A DNA stretch of 14,923 bases from Robiginitomaculum sp. (lineage in GTDB: Bacteria; Pseudomonadota; Alphaproteobacteria; Caulobacterales; Maricaulaceae). The notes below the pieces were generated by a model. That model was not told the origin of the DNA. It was given only the letters and a program-made list of their open reading frames with translations, and made no database searches. The position numbers and the translations under genes were made by a program. Below are positions 7,128 through 13,862 of the stretch, in pieces (the first letter of the stretch is position 1; each line of letters opens with the position of its first letter). Where the stretch lies: contig JAKITZ010000031.1 of NCBI GenBank assembly GCA_021647805.1, positions 1-14,923 of the forward strand. The letters are read 5' to 3'.

Positions 7128-8441
7128 CTATTCAATCAAGGGGGACCATGCGGGATCTGATGAATCACCCGGTGTTTCAACCCGGCGCAAATTCGATCCG
7201 GTAAGGTCAATGCTGTAGACTCTGGGGCCACCACCGGGCCTAGTTTCGCGAGTAAACATCAACACACGGCCATTTGGTGACCACGTAGGGCCTTCATCAA
7301 GATATGCTGTCGTTAATATCCTCTCAGCAGTTCCATCGGGGCGCATTACCCCGATATGGAACCTACCTTTATTTTGCTGTGTAAAGGCGATCAAGTCACC
7401 TCTGGGAGACCAAACAGGTGCAGAATACCTACCACGGTTAAAGCTGATCCGGTGAATATTGGAACCATCAGCGTTCATGATATATAATTGCGGCGAGCCA
7501 CCACGATCTGAGTTAAAGACAATTTTGGAACCATCGGGTGAAAATGACGGTGAGGTATCAATGGCCGAAGCGCTGGTTAACCGCACCCTTCTGCGAGTTC
7601 GCAAATCCATCACCCAAATGTCAGAATTTCCATCTTGCACTAAGCTCATAATCACCTTTTTGCCGTCAGGTGAGAATCTTGGCGCAAAAGTCATGCCCGG
7701 AAAATCACCTAACACTTCTTGCCTGCCGGTTTCAATATTGAACAAAAACACCGATGGAACCATAGTCGAATATGATAAATAGGTAATTTGCTGGGCGGTT
7801 GGTGAAAAACGCGGCGTTAATACTGTATAACTTCCCGGAGTAAGAAAGGTCGGGTTAGCGCCGTCCTGATCCATAATAGCCAAGCGTTTAACGCGGTTAA
7901 TTTTTGGTCCAGATTCTGCAATAAACACTACTCTGGTATCAAAATACCCAGATTCTCCGGTTAGTTTTTGATAGATAGCATCAGCAATTTTATGAGCAAT
8001 CCGCCGCCAGTTCTCCGGCGTGGTTCCCATTTGCTGCCCGAACAAATGGGTTTCCGCAAACACATCCCACAATCGCACATCAACCCTGATCCGGTTTTCA
8101 TTTTCAATCACTACCCGGCCAGCCAATAAAGCATCGGAATTGATCACTCGCCATTCGGCAAATTTCGGCTTTAAGTCAATATTACGCTGATGCTCAATGT
8201 ACGAAGCCGGGTCCAGTATTTTGAACAATCCTGATCGTTCCAGATCATCACGTATCACCGAAGCAATTTGCTCGCCTATCAGTCGTTCAGGATCAGTGCT
8301 TCCTGAAAAGTTGGGAATCGCCAATGGAGTTGGGTCCAAATGACCACGGGTAATGTCAATTTCCAGCGAAGCATTGGCTGGTACGCTAAGCACCCATACC
8401 ATTAACAACAATGTTGTAAGAATAATTTTAGTTAATTTCAT
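7128..8441 (-). CDS. tolB: Tol-Pal system beta-propeller protein TolB
   Basis: TolB is the periplasmic protein that binds Pal and TolA and controls whether Pal is free to bind peptidoglycan. The 437-residue protein has a signal peptide (1-24, probably cut after ANA), an N-terminal alpha/beta domain (about 25-165, containing RLIGEQIASVIRDDLERSG), and a C-terminal beta-propeller made of repeated PD40-type blades: the recurring FSPDGKKV, FSPDGSKIVFNS, WSPRGDLIAF and WSPNGRVLMF segments. Length and architecture are normal. The ATG shares one base with the tolA stop (TAATG), so translation is coupled to tolA. It ends 90 bases before pal. Confidence 0.97.
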   Translation of the reverse strand: MKLTKIILTTLLLMVWVLSVPANASLEIDITRGHLDPTPLAIPNFSGSTDPERLIGEQIASVIRDDLERSGLFKILDPASYIEHQRNIDLKPKFAEWRVINSDALLAGRVVIENENRIRVDVRLWDVFAETHLFGQQMGTTPENWRRIAHKIADAIYQKLTGESGYFDTRVVFIAESGPKINRVKRLAIMDQDGANPTFLTPGSYTVLTPRFSPTAQQITYLSYSTMVPSVFLFNIETGRQEVLGDFPGMTFAPRFSPDGKKVIMSLVQDGNSDIWVMDLRTRRRVRLTSASAIDTSPSFSPDGSKIVFNSDRGGSPQLYIMNADGSNIHRISFNRGRYSAPVWSPRGDLIAFTQQNKGRFHIGVMRPDGTAERILTTAYLDEGPTWSPNGRVLMFTRETRPGGGPRVYSIDLTGSNLRRVETPGDSSDPAWSPLIE

Positions 8442-9232
8442 TATGGCGATATTCCCATCATTTCAGCAGCATTAAAGGTAAGAATAATTTCCTGCCAACT
8501 AGCATATTTTTCAGCAGGAAGCGAATATGGTTGGCAACGGATAACTGCCCGATGCGCAGAACTAGAAGCTGCCCGCCAAAATGGATCATTCGAGCTGTTT
8601 ATCCGGTTTTGGTTCAACACCTCCGGCGCTCCTTGCAAACTACCATCAACATTTAACCGCAATTTCACCCGCACTACCAGTTTTTCCGGATTTGGTGCAT
8701 CCAACGGCGCCCGCCAACAGCCATACATTTGTGACCTTAATAAGTCCACTTCATCAACACTAAGCGCGTCTGCCGCGCCAATTGCCGCCCGAGATGTAAT
8801 GTTTTTTTCTAGCAATTTATCAAATTCACTTTCCACTGGTCTATTTGTGGCCAGTTTCTTATCAAGCCGCGCCAAATCAAATGTTGGTGGTTTCGGTTTG
8901 GGTTTTGGTTTGGGTTTGACCACTTCTTTTTTAACTATTGGCTCTGGTTTGTTTACCTTAGGCTTTGGCTTTACCGGCTGAATTATTGGCTCTGGCTCAA
9001 TTGTTTTGGGCTGTTCGACTACCGGCTCAGAAACCAGTTTTTTCTCAATTATAGGCTCTGGTATTTCAGCAATTACTTCTTTGATATTAGTTTCTTCGGC
9101 CAACATCACCAGGTCAACCGGAATAACCGGCGTTATTTCTGTACGGTTCTGCATGGCATCGGGAAGCATAGTTACACCAACAAAGATCACCGCAAAGTGC
9201 AATAAAACCGATATGAGGAAACCAAAATTCAC
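8441..9232 (-). CDS. tolA: Tol-Pal system protein TolA
   Basis: TolA is anchored in the inner membrane and spans the periplasm to transmit TolQR motor force to TolB and Pal. The 263-residue protein has one N-terminal transmembrane helix (about 3-21), a proline- and lysine-rich central rod (about 70-118, ending in a run of KP repeats), and a C-terminal globular domain (about 150-263) with CWRAPLDAP and VVRVKLRLNVDGSLQG. The rod is short and made of Pro/Lys repeats, not the long Ala-rich helix of E. coli TolA, as is common in alphaproteobacteria. The DNA for the rod (about 8890-8920) is a low-complexity GGTTTG repeat. The start is GTG at 9232, 21 bases after tolR, with a weak GAGAA ribosome site. 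Confidence 0.93.
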   Translation of the reverse strand: MNFGFLISVLLHFAVIFVGVTMLPDAMQNRTEITPVIPVDLVMLAEETNIKEVIAEIPEPIIEKKLVSEPVVEQPKTIEPEPIIQPVKPKPKVNKPEPIVKKEVVKPKPKPKPKPPTFDLARLDKKLATNRPVESEFDKLLEKNITSRAAIGAADALSVDEVDLLRSQMYGCWRAPLDAPNPEKLVVRVKLRLNVDGSLQGAPEVLNQNRINSSNDPFWRAASSSAHRAVIRCQPYSLPAEKYASWQEIILTFNAAEMMGISP

Positions 9233-9253
9233 GTTTATATTCTCTATTATTCG

Positions 9254-9691
9254 CTATAAACTAGGCTCAGTTGCCAATGCTAAATTGACAAATCCGGCGC
9301 TATGAACTCGCGCCATAACATTCATTACAGCTCCATAATCAATATCCTTATCGGCCTGCAAAACAATACGTTCTTGGGCCCCATTTTTGGATATTGCGAT
9401 CAGCTTTGCCACCAGATCATCTGTGGCAATCTCTGTCTCCATCAAATACACCTTGCCAGTAGCATCAATGGTGATGGTCAATGGCTCGGCATCAATGGTT
9501 ATCGGCTTTGCCACCACCTCTGGCAAATTGACATCAATTCCAGTAGTCATCAACGGAGCAGTGATCATAAACACGATCAACAGCACCAACATAACATCAA
9601 CCATCGGTGTGACATTTATTTCGGCTCTGGGTTTATATTTTTGCCCACGTTTACGTCCGGATCCACTTAATGAAGAAAGTGAGATACTCAT
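9254..9691 (-). CDS. tolR: Tol-Pal system protein TolR (ExbD/TolR family)
   Basis: TolR works with TolQ as the proton-driven stator/rotor unit of the Tol motor in the inner membrane. The 145-residue protein has a basic cytoplasmic N-terminus (about 12-24), then INVTPMVDVMLVLLIVFMIT, a single transmembrane helix (about 30-48) with the essential membrane Asp32 in the ExbD/TolR VDVMLVLLIVF motif, followed by DVNLPEV and a periplasmic domain with IVLQADKDIDYGAVM. All match the family. The ATG overlaps the tolQ stop in ATGA, so the two are translationally coupled. Confidence 0.97.
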   Translation of the reverse strand: MSISLSSLSGSGRKRGQKYKPRAEINVTPMVDVMLVLLIVFMITAPLMTTGIDVNLPEVVAKPITIDAEPLTITIDATGKVYLMETEIATDDLVAKLIAISKNGAQERIVLQADKDIDYGAVMNVMARVHSAGFVNLALATEPSL

Positions 9692-10401
9692 GATTTCCCT
9701 CCGGCAATTCTGCGTGAGAAGATCGCCGACAATTCATCGGCAAATCCTTCAAGCCTGGTAGCATAGCGCATAGTATCCGAGGCAAATTTGTTATAAAATA
9801 CCACCGCCGGTATTGCCGCCAACAAGCCAAGCGCAGTTGCAAACAATGCCTCGGCAATGCCAGGAGCCACCACGGCCAAAGAGCTGTCATGACTGGCCGC
9901 AATAGCCCGAAACGAGTTCATGATCCCCCAAACAGTTCCAAACAGACCTATAAATGGCGAGGCAGAACCTATAGAGGCCAATATGCCCAAGCCGCGCTCT
10001 GCCTTTGACAGTTCGCGTGACACCCGTAACGCCATAACCCGGTCAATACGTTCTTTAAGAGTTATGATTTGCAAATCAGATCCGCCAACCCCTCGACTTT
10101 CTTTCCATTCGCGCATTGCCGAAATGAACACCCGTGCCATCGGGTCATTCGGTTTTTTTCCCACTTGCTCAAACATTTCGTCCAAAGACTTGCCAGCCCA
10201 GAAAGTTTTCTCAAATTTCTTGGCTTTCGACGCCAAGCCCATGAACGAAAACTGACGCTCAAAGATAATCGCCCATGACCAGACAGATGAAAACACCAAC
10301 AGACCCATCACCGCCTTAACAACAATATCGGCATGTAAAAACAAGGCCATAAACGAAAAGTCAGTTTGGGAAAGTCCCGGTTGAATTAAGCTAACATCCA
10401 T
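9688..10401 (-). CDS. tolQ: Tol-Pal system protein TolQ (MotA/TolQ/ExbB family)
   Basis: TolQ forms the proton-conducting channel with TolR that energises TolA. From the ATG at 10401 the protein has 237 residues with three transmembrane regions: about 17-40, about 133-157 including GLFGTVWGIMNSF, and about 168-190 including GIAEALFATALGLLAAIPAV. These conserved blocks, with membrane Thr residues in FGTVWG and FATALG, are the family signature. A TTG at 10413 would add four residues, but the ATG has a GGA seven bases upstream while the TTG has no ribosome site, so I chose the ATG. It is the first gene after the 326-base gap and so probably begins the tol transcription unit. The gap is occupied by the 10432-10698 palindromic element, which ends 31 bases from this start. 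Confidence 0.95.
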   Translation of the reverse strand: MDVSLIQPGLSQTDFSFMALFLHADIVVKAVMGLLVFSSVWSWAIIFERQFSFMGLASKAKKFEKTFWAGKSLDEMFEQVGKKPNDPMARVFISAMREWKESRGVGGSDLQIITLKERIDRVMALRVSRELSKAERGLGILASIGSASPFIGLFGTVWGIMNSFRAIAASHDSSLAVVAPGIAEALFATALGLLAAIPAVVFYNKFASDTMRYATRLEGFADELSAIFSRRIAGGKS

Positions 10402-10431
10402 AATCAATTCCAATACTATTACGAGTTACCA

Positions 10432-10698
10432 AGGGCTCAGACTTGTTTAACTGATTGATTTCACGAGGAGGAGTTTTTTTGCTTGAACAGGAGAAAGGGT
10501 GCAGGAAATATGATGCATTTTCAAGACCTTTTGACGCATTCAAGCGAAAAACAACCCTCGCCTTACAGGTGCTTTTAGAAGCCAACGCTTGTCGAAACCA
10601 AGCCTTGCAAAGGGTGTCAACCTTTGCTGCATTTGCTTTCTTCCATTCGTTATCTTCTAAAAGCATGAAATTAAACCAGTTAAACGAGTCTGAGTCCT
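10432..10698 (+). ncRNA. Unrecognised highly structured element (candidate ncRNA or MITE-like palindrome)
   Basis: This 267-base element fills most of the tolQ-ybgC gap. Its ends pair over 22 bp (10432-10453 with 10677-10698), continue after a small bulge for 9 bp (10455-10463 with 10666-10674), and enclose two arms. Arm A is a 13 bp stem (10475-10487 with 10539-10551) with an inner AAAGG/CCTTT stem (10494-10498 with 10527-10531). Arm B is a perfect 11 bp stem, GCTTTTAGAAG/CTTCTAAAAGC (10571-10581 with 10654-10664), holding hairpins GCTTG/CAAGC (10587-10603) and GCAAAGG/CCTTTGC (10607-10627). All five imperfect pairs found are G-U when read on the plus strand (for example 10435 with 10695, 10444 with 10686) and would be A-C on the minus strand. 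A -10-like TACTAT lies at 10414-10419. No clear target-site duplication and no match to an RNA family I know. Confidence 0.6.
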
Positions 10699-10727
10699 AG
10701 GGTTGTGAGCGACAATTGTGACCATTT

Positions 10728-11180
10728 TCAGGTAGCTTCAGCAAAAAGTACTGGCAGTATTTTGTCCATAACAAATTTCGGGATACGTTTAGGGCGACCA
10801 TTAAGGTCGATACAAGCCATTTCCACCTTGGCCGATAGAAGCTTTACATCTTCGCAAAACACCGATTGCTCGGCGTTCATTCTAGCGCCTTTGGCATCTA
10901 GCAACCTAGTATGAACCTGTAAAACGTCATCAATCCTGGCCGGAGCGATAAAGCTGATTTCCATATTTCGTAGGGCAAAGGCCAACGGCACTTCCTCAGC
11001 CAGCAAATCCAGATGCGAAGTACCGGTAAAGCGAAAGCTTTCAGTTCGGCCACGTTCGAGAAACTTCAAATAAGCGGCATGATAAACAACGCCGCTAAAG
11101 TCAGTATCTTCATAATAAACCCTAATCGGCAAGATATGAGTATTATCAACTACATAACCAGTTTCCGGCTGCTTACTCAC
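10728..11180 (-). CDS. ybgC: Tol-Pal-associated acyl-CoA thioesterase YbgC
   Basis: YbgC is a hotdog-fold thioesterase usually found at the head of tol-pal clusters; it hydrolyses acyl-CoA esters and has been linked to phospholipid metabolism. The 150-residue protein has the family active-site stretch RVYYEDTDFSGVVYHAAYLK (20-39) with the catalytic Asp27 and nearby His34, then FLERGRTE. Size is typical. The start is GTG at 11180 and overlaps the ruvB stop as GTGA, so it is coupled to ruvB and reads as the last gene of the ruvCAB unit. The next gene, tolQ, is separated by the 326-base gap, so ybgC may be cotranscribed with ruv genes more than with tol. Confidence 0.95.
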   Translation of the reverse strand: MSKQPETGYVVDNTHILPIRVYYEDTDFSGVVYHAAYLKFLERGRTESFRFTGTSHLDLLAEEVPLAFALRNMEISFIAPARIDDVLQVHTRLLDAKGARMNAEQSVFCEDVKLLSAKVEMACIDLNGRPKRIPKFVMDKILPVLFAEAT

Positions 11181-12220
11181 TTTGCACTCCCATCAAACAG
11201 ACCGGCATCAGGATTTACCGCCAGCCCCAAATGGCCAAAGGCACGTTTAGTTGCAATCCTGCCACGCGGCGTTCGTTGCAAGAACCCTTGCTGGATCAAG
11301 AACGGCTCGATAACTTCCTCGAGGCTATCTCTTGCCTCCGACATAGAAGCAGCCAAAGTTTCCAAGCCCACCGGCCCGCCGGCAAATTTTTCGGTTAATG
11401 CGAACAAATACCTGCGATCTTGCGCATCAAGCCCCAAAGCATCAACTTCCAATCTGCTCAAAGCATGATCGGCGATTTTGGCATCTATTTTGCCATCACC
11501 TGCCGCCTCGGCAAAGTCTCGCACCCGCCGCAATAACCGTCCGGCCACCCGTGGCGTTCCCCGTGATCTTTTGGCAATTTCTCCGGCTCCTTCGGCGGTT
11601 ACTTGCATTTGCAATTTTACTGCCGAGCGCAAGACAATCTTGGTTAAGTCTTTGGCCTCATAGAAGCCAAGCCGCAATGGAATACCAAACCGGTCACGAA
11701 ACGGTGTCGCCAGCAAGCCGGCTCGGGTGGTGGCACCAACCAAGGTAAATGGTGGCAGATCTATCTTGATTGATCTGGCTGATGGCCCCTCGCCGATCAT
11801 CAGATCAAGTTCAAAGTCCTCCATCGCCGGATACAGTATTTCTTCTACGTGCGGGCCAAGCCTATGAATTTCGTCAATGAACAATACGTCTCTTGGTTCC
11901 AAATTGGTCAGTATCGCCGCCAGATCTCCGGCCTTGGCAATTACCGGCCCCGAGGTGGAACGAAACCCGACCCCTAATTCGCGGGCAAGTATCTGCGCCA
12001 ATGTGGTTTTGCCAAGCCCCGGTGGACCGGACAGCAATACATGATCCAATGCCTCACCGCGACCACCGGCAGCATTACAGAACACTTGTAAATTGGCCAC
12101 CAGATCGGCTTGACCGACAAATTCATCAAACTTGCGTGGCCGCAAAGCCTTGTCCGCACCATCGCCATCTTGTGGCTCACGATCAATTAGACGCTCGCCT
12201 TGCATCGGTTCTTCGCTCAT
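11177..12220 (-). CDS. ruvB: Holliday junction branch migration ATPase RuvB
   Basis: RuvB is the hexameric AAA+ motor that drives branch migration of Holliday junctions when loaded by RuvA. The 347-residue protein has the RuvB N-terminal LRPRKFDEFVGQ, Walker A GPPGLGKT (65-72), Walker B VLFIDEIH (112-119), sensor GATTRAG (162-168), the FRDRFGIPLRLGFY block (174-187), RSRGTPRVAGRLLRRVRDFA, and the C-terminal winged-helix end GFLQRTPRGR. All are standard. The ATG at 12220 overlaps the ruvA stop (ATGA), and its own stop overlaps ybgC. Confidence 0.98.
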   Translation of the reverse strand: MSEEPMQGERLIDREPQDGDGADKALRPRKFDEFVGQADLVANLQVFCNAAGGRGEALDHVLLSGPPGLGKTTLAQILARELGVGFRSTSGPVIAKAGDLAAILTNLEPRDVLFIDEIHRLGPHVEEILYPAMEDFELDLMIGEGPSARSIKIDLPPFTLVGATTRAGLLATPFRDRFGIPLRLGFYEAKDLTKIVLRSAVKLQMQVTAEGAGEIAKRSRGTPRVAGRLLRRVRDFAEAAGDGKIDAKIADHALSRLEVDALGLDAQDRRYLFALTEKFAGGPVGLETLAASMSEARDSLEEVIEPFLIQQGFLQRTPRGRIATKRAFGHLGLAVNPDAGLFDGSAK

Positions 12221-12828
12221 TGGTTCAACTCTTTTAGGGCAATACGGATCAGTTCATCAAGACTTGCTTCATCACCCAAATTACCGAGCGCGCCACGTAC
12301 TGATGCTGCGGCATCGGAGCTGGCAAAACCCAAATTAACCAAGGCCGAAACCGCATCAATAGTGGCACTGGAACGTGGCGTTACACTATCGGGCGCAACA
12401 TTAGTCGCAAAACCACCACCGCGCCCCAATGGAGCCGGCTTGTCCTTTAGTTCGGCGACAATTCTGGCGGCCACTTTCGGACCAACGCCATTTGCTCTTG
12501 TCACCGCGGCTTTGTCTTGCATCAAGGCCGCCTGCATTAACTCTTCGGGGTCTAGCACATCCAACACGCTTAATGCTGATTTAGCGCCAACTCCTTGCAC
12601 GTCCTGTAAGCGCACGAACCATGCGCGTTCTTGTTCCGAAGCAAAGCCGAATAATTTGAAAACGTCTTGGCGAACATAGGTTTCCACGAACAATATGGCC
12701 GTTTCTCCGTGCGCCAAAGAGCGCAAGGTTCTGGCTCCGGCCTGTAGCAAATAGCCAACCCCGTTCACATCAAGGATCAGTTCGCCATTGCCGATGGTAT
12801 CGACTATTCCGGTTAATTTGCCAATCAT
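12217..12828 (-). CDS. ruvA: Holliday junction branch migration protein RuvA
   Basis: RuvA binds the four-way junction as a tetramer and recruits RuvB. The 203-residue protein has the N-terminal OB-fold (MIGKLTGIVD, then FVETYVRQDVFKLFGF at 47-62), two helix-hairpin-helix motifs in domain II (QDVQGVGAKSALSVL at about 74-88 and ANGVGPKVAARIV at about 111-123), a flexible linker (about 130-155), and the small C-terminal domain III that contacts RuvB (about 156-203). The ATG shares one base with the ruvC stop (TAATG). Nothing unusual. Confidence 0.98.
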   Translation of the reverse strand: MIGKLTGIVDTIGNGELILDVNGVGYLLQAGARTLRSLAHGETAILFVETYVRQDVFKLFGFASEQERAWFVRLQDVQGVGAKSALSVLDVLDPEELMQAALMQDKAAVTRANGVGPKVAARIVAELKDKPAPLGRGGGFATNVAPDSVTPRSSATIDAVSALVNLGFASSDAAASVRGALGNLGDEASLDELIRIALKELNQ

Positions 12829-13322
12829 TATGCCGACCTCATCAGTTTCGAGCCATGGTGCGCGTGACAGATCGCCACTGATAGCGCATCAGCTTCATCG
12901 CCGCTGGTATTGGTTCCCGGCAGCAGAATGGCCACCATAGCGGCTATTTGCGCCTTGTCAGCACCGCCAGAGCCTACCAGTGCCTGCTTTACTGTTCTGG
13001 GCGCATATTCGGCCACGCTCATACCGGCATTGCTGGCCGCCAACATGGCGGCGGCTCGGGCATGGCCAAGCTTCATTGCCGAGCCGGCATTAACGCTAAC
13101 AAAGCTGCCCTCAATTGCCGCACAATCCGGATCCAGCCGGTCGATAATTTCGCCTAATTCTTTGAAGATTATTTGCAGTCGATCAGACAAGGCCAAAGTG
13201 GTTTTGGCAGCAATTACTCCGCTCTCGACGAAGCGCAATTTATTGCCATTGCTCTCGACCATTCCCCAACCGGTACGGCGCAATCCGGGATCAATTCCAA
13301 GGATACGAATCATATTTGTCAT
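12828..13322 (-). CDS. ruvC: Holliday junction resolvase RuvC
   Basis: RuvC is the dimeric endonuclease that cuts Holliday junctions symmetrically in the RuvABC pathway. The 164-residue protein has the RNase H-like fold with the four metal-binding acids visible: Asp11 in ILGIDPGLRRTGWG, Glu71 in AAIEGSFV, and Asp142 and Asp145 in GDEADALSVA. ALVGSGGADKAQIAAMV lies between. The ATG at 13322 is followed by a second ATG at 13313 that would give MIRILGIDPG; either is possible and no strong ribosome site separates them. It is the first gene of the leftward run, facing a 540-base divergent spacer full of repeats, so its promoter should lie within roughly 13323-13450, but I could not pick a convincing one. 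Confidence 0.97.
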   Translation of the reverse strand: MTNMIRILGIDPGLRRTGWGMVESNGNKLRFVESGVIAAKTTLALSDRLQIIFKELGEIIDRLDPDCAAIEGSFVSVNAGSAMKLGHARAAAMLAASNAGMSVAEYAPRTVKQALVGSGGADKAQIAAMVAILLPGTNTSGDEADALSVAICHAHHGSKLMRSA

Positions 13323-13461
13323 GGCTGCAGTTTATCCGAACATTCTAGCAACAAAAGTGCCAATGATTGTGAATGATTGCTATTTAAGGGTTGGTTAAGA
13401 ACCCCGATAAGAGCAAATAAGGGTTAATTGATTGCCAATGAGGGGTAAGCCGTGACCCTTG

Positions 13462-13578
13462 TTTTGTCTCGCGGTGAAACTTCTTTTGTCTCGCGGCGAA
13501 GTGCTGACGCACCGCCTACGACGTGCGGCCTGACCGGCCGAGGCGCGCTTGCACCTAGTTGGTTGTTCTTTGTCTCGC
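13462..13578 (+). repeat. Three copies of a TTTGTCTCGC motif
   Basis: The ten bases TTTGTCTCGC occur at 13463-13472, 13485-13494 and 13569-13578. The first two copies extend to TTTTGTCTCGCGG and continue as TGAAACTTC and CGAAGTG, so they look like a 22-base tandem step. Between copies two and three lie small hairpins such as GTGC/GCAC (about 13501-13512) and GGCC/GGCC (about 13527-13539). The origin is unknown; it is probably decayed intergenic repeat material. Confidence 0.5.
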
Positions 13579-13591
13579 CGGCAATAGGACT

Positions 13592-13628
13592 CCCTCGCCC
13601 CGCTGGGGAGAGGGCTGGGGTGAGGGGC
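13592..13628. repeat. GC-rich palindromic intergenic repeat
   Basis: CCCTCGCCCC (13592-13601) pairs with GGGGAGAGGG (13605-13614) with one central mismatch and a 3-base loop, followed by CTGGGGTGAGGGGC. This matches the widespread proteobacterial intergenic repeat whose translation is recognisable as LTPALSPAGRG. It has no coding value and could act as a weak hairpin. Confidence 0.65.
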
Positions 13629-13654
13629 AATGATACTGGCAACCACCAAGCCCC

Positions 13655-13685
13655 CGTCACACCGGGCTTGATCCGGTGTCCATCC
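13655..13685 (+). repeat. 31-base hairpin repeat, copy A
   Basis: The unit opens CGTCA, closes TCCATCC, and has the stem ACACCGG/CCGGTGT (13659-13665 with 13673-13679) around GCTTGAT. It resembles the RPE-7-like short palindromic repeats, with a GGGCTTGA core, that are common in alphaproteobacteria. Copy B lies 62 bases away in the opposite orientation with a different but equally paired stem. Confidence 0.7.
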
Positions 13686-13747
13686 ATTTCGTTCCAGCAC
13701 CAAGGTCGGTCGGTAATTTTCACCAACTCCCCTCGTTCCACCTGCAA

Positions 13748-13778
13748 GGATGGATTGCGGGTCAAGCCCGCAATGACG
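13748..13778 (-). repeat. 31-base hairpin repeat, copy B (inverted relative to A)
   Basis: Read on the minus strand this unit also opens CGTCA, contains GGGCTTGA and closes TCCATCC. Its stem is ATTGCGGG/CCCGCAAT (13754-13761 with 13767-13774). The stem bases differ from copy A at several positions, yet both sides change together so that pairing is kept. Confidence 0.7.
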
Positions 13779-13862
13779 TGCATGGTGGGACTAGAGCTGT
13801 CGGCATGACTATCCGTGATGAAAACTTATCCGACACCTTGCCATTGCAACTATTATGACAAC

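Larger units (their letters stand above)
13323..13862. other. Divergent repeat-rich spacer between ruvC and the plus-strand HTH gene
   Basis: No gene is supported here. The part next to ruvC (13323-13450) is AT-leaning and should contain the ruvC promoter. It includes a small GGGTT/AACCC inverted repeat at 13388-13404. From about 13460 to 13780 the composition becomes GC-rich and is made of intergenic repeats listed separately. Open frames on both strands in this part translate the repeats themselves, with fragments such as VIAGLTRNPSLQ and PLTPALSPAGRG that appear as spurious proteins in many proteobacterial genomes. Confidence 0.75.

Noticed and set aside
8885..8930. GGTTTG-type tandem repeat as a separate element
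   Set aside because: It is simply the coding sequence for the Lys-Pro rod of TolA.
10391..10666. Minus-strand 91-codon frame upstream of tolQ
   Set aside because: It runs through the palindromic element and into the tolQ start, lacks a ribosome site and resembles no family.
10432..10698. Identity as 6S RNA, tmRNA, RNase P RNA or a group II intron
   Set aside because: The branched shape does not fit 6S RNA, and no tmRNA TPsi-like loop, RNase P core motif or intron domain V could be seen.
10701..10720. TTGTGAGCGACAATTGTGAC, superficially like a lac operator
   Set aside because: The half-sites are not symmetric in the lac arrangement and it lies at the end of ybgC with no promoter; most likely chance.
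13460..13780. Possible CRISPR array
   Set aside because: Repeats are few, of different families, in mixed orientation and unevenly spaced; no cas genes are present.
13424..13808. Overlapping 118-119 codon frames on both strands between ruvC and the HTH gene
   Set aside because: They translate intergenic repeats (VIAGLTRNPSLQ and PLTPALSPAGRG-type fragments), which are well-known spurious products.
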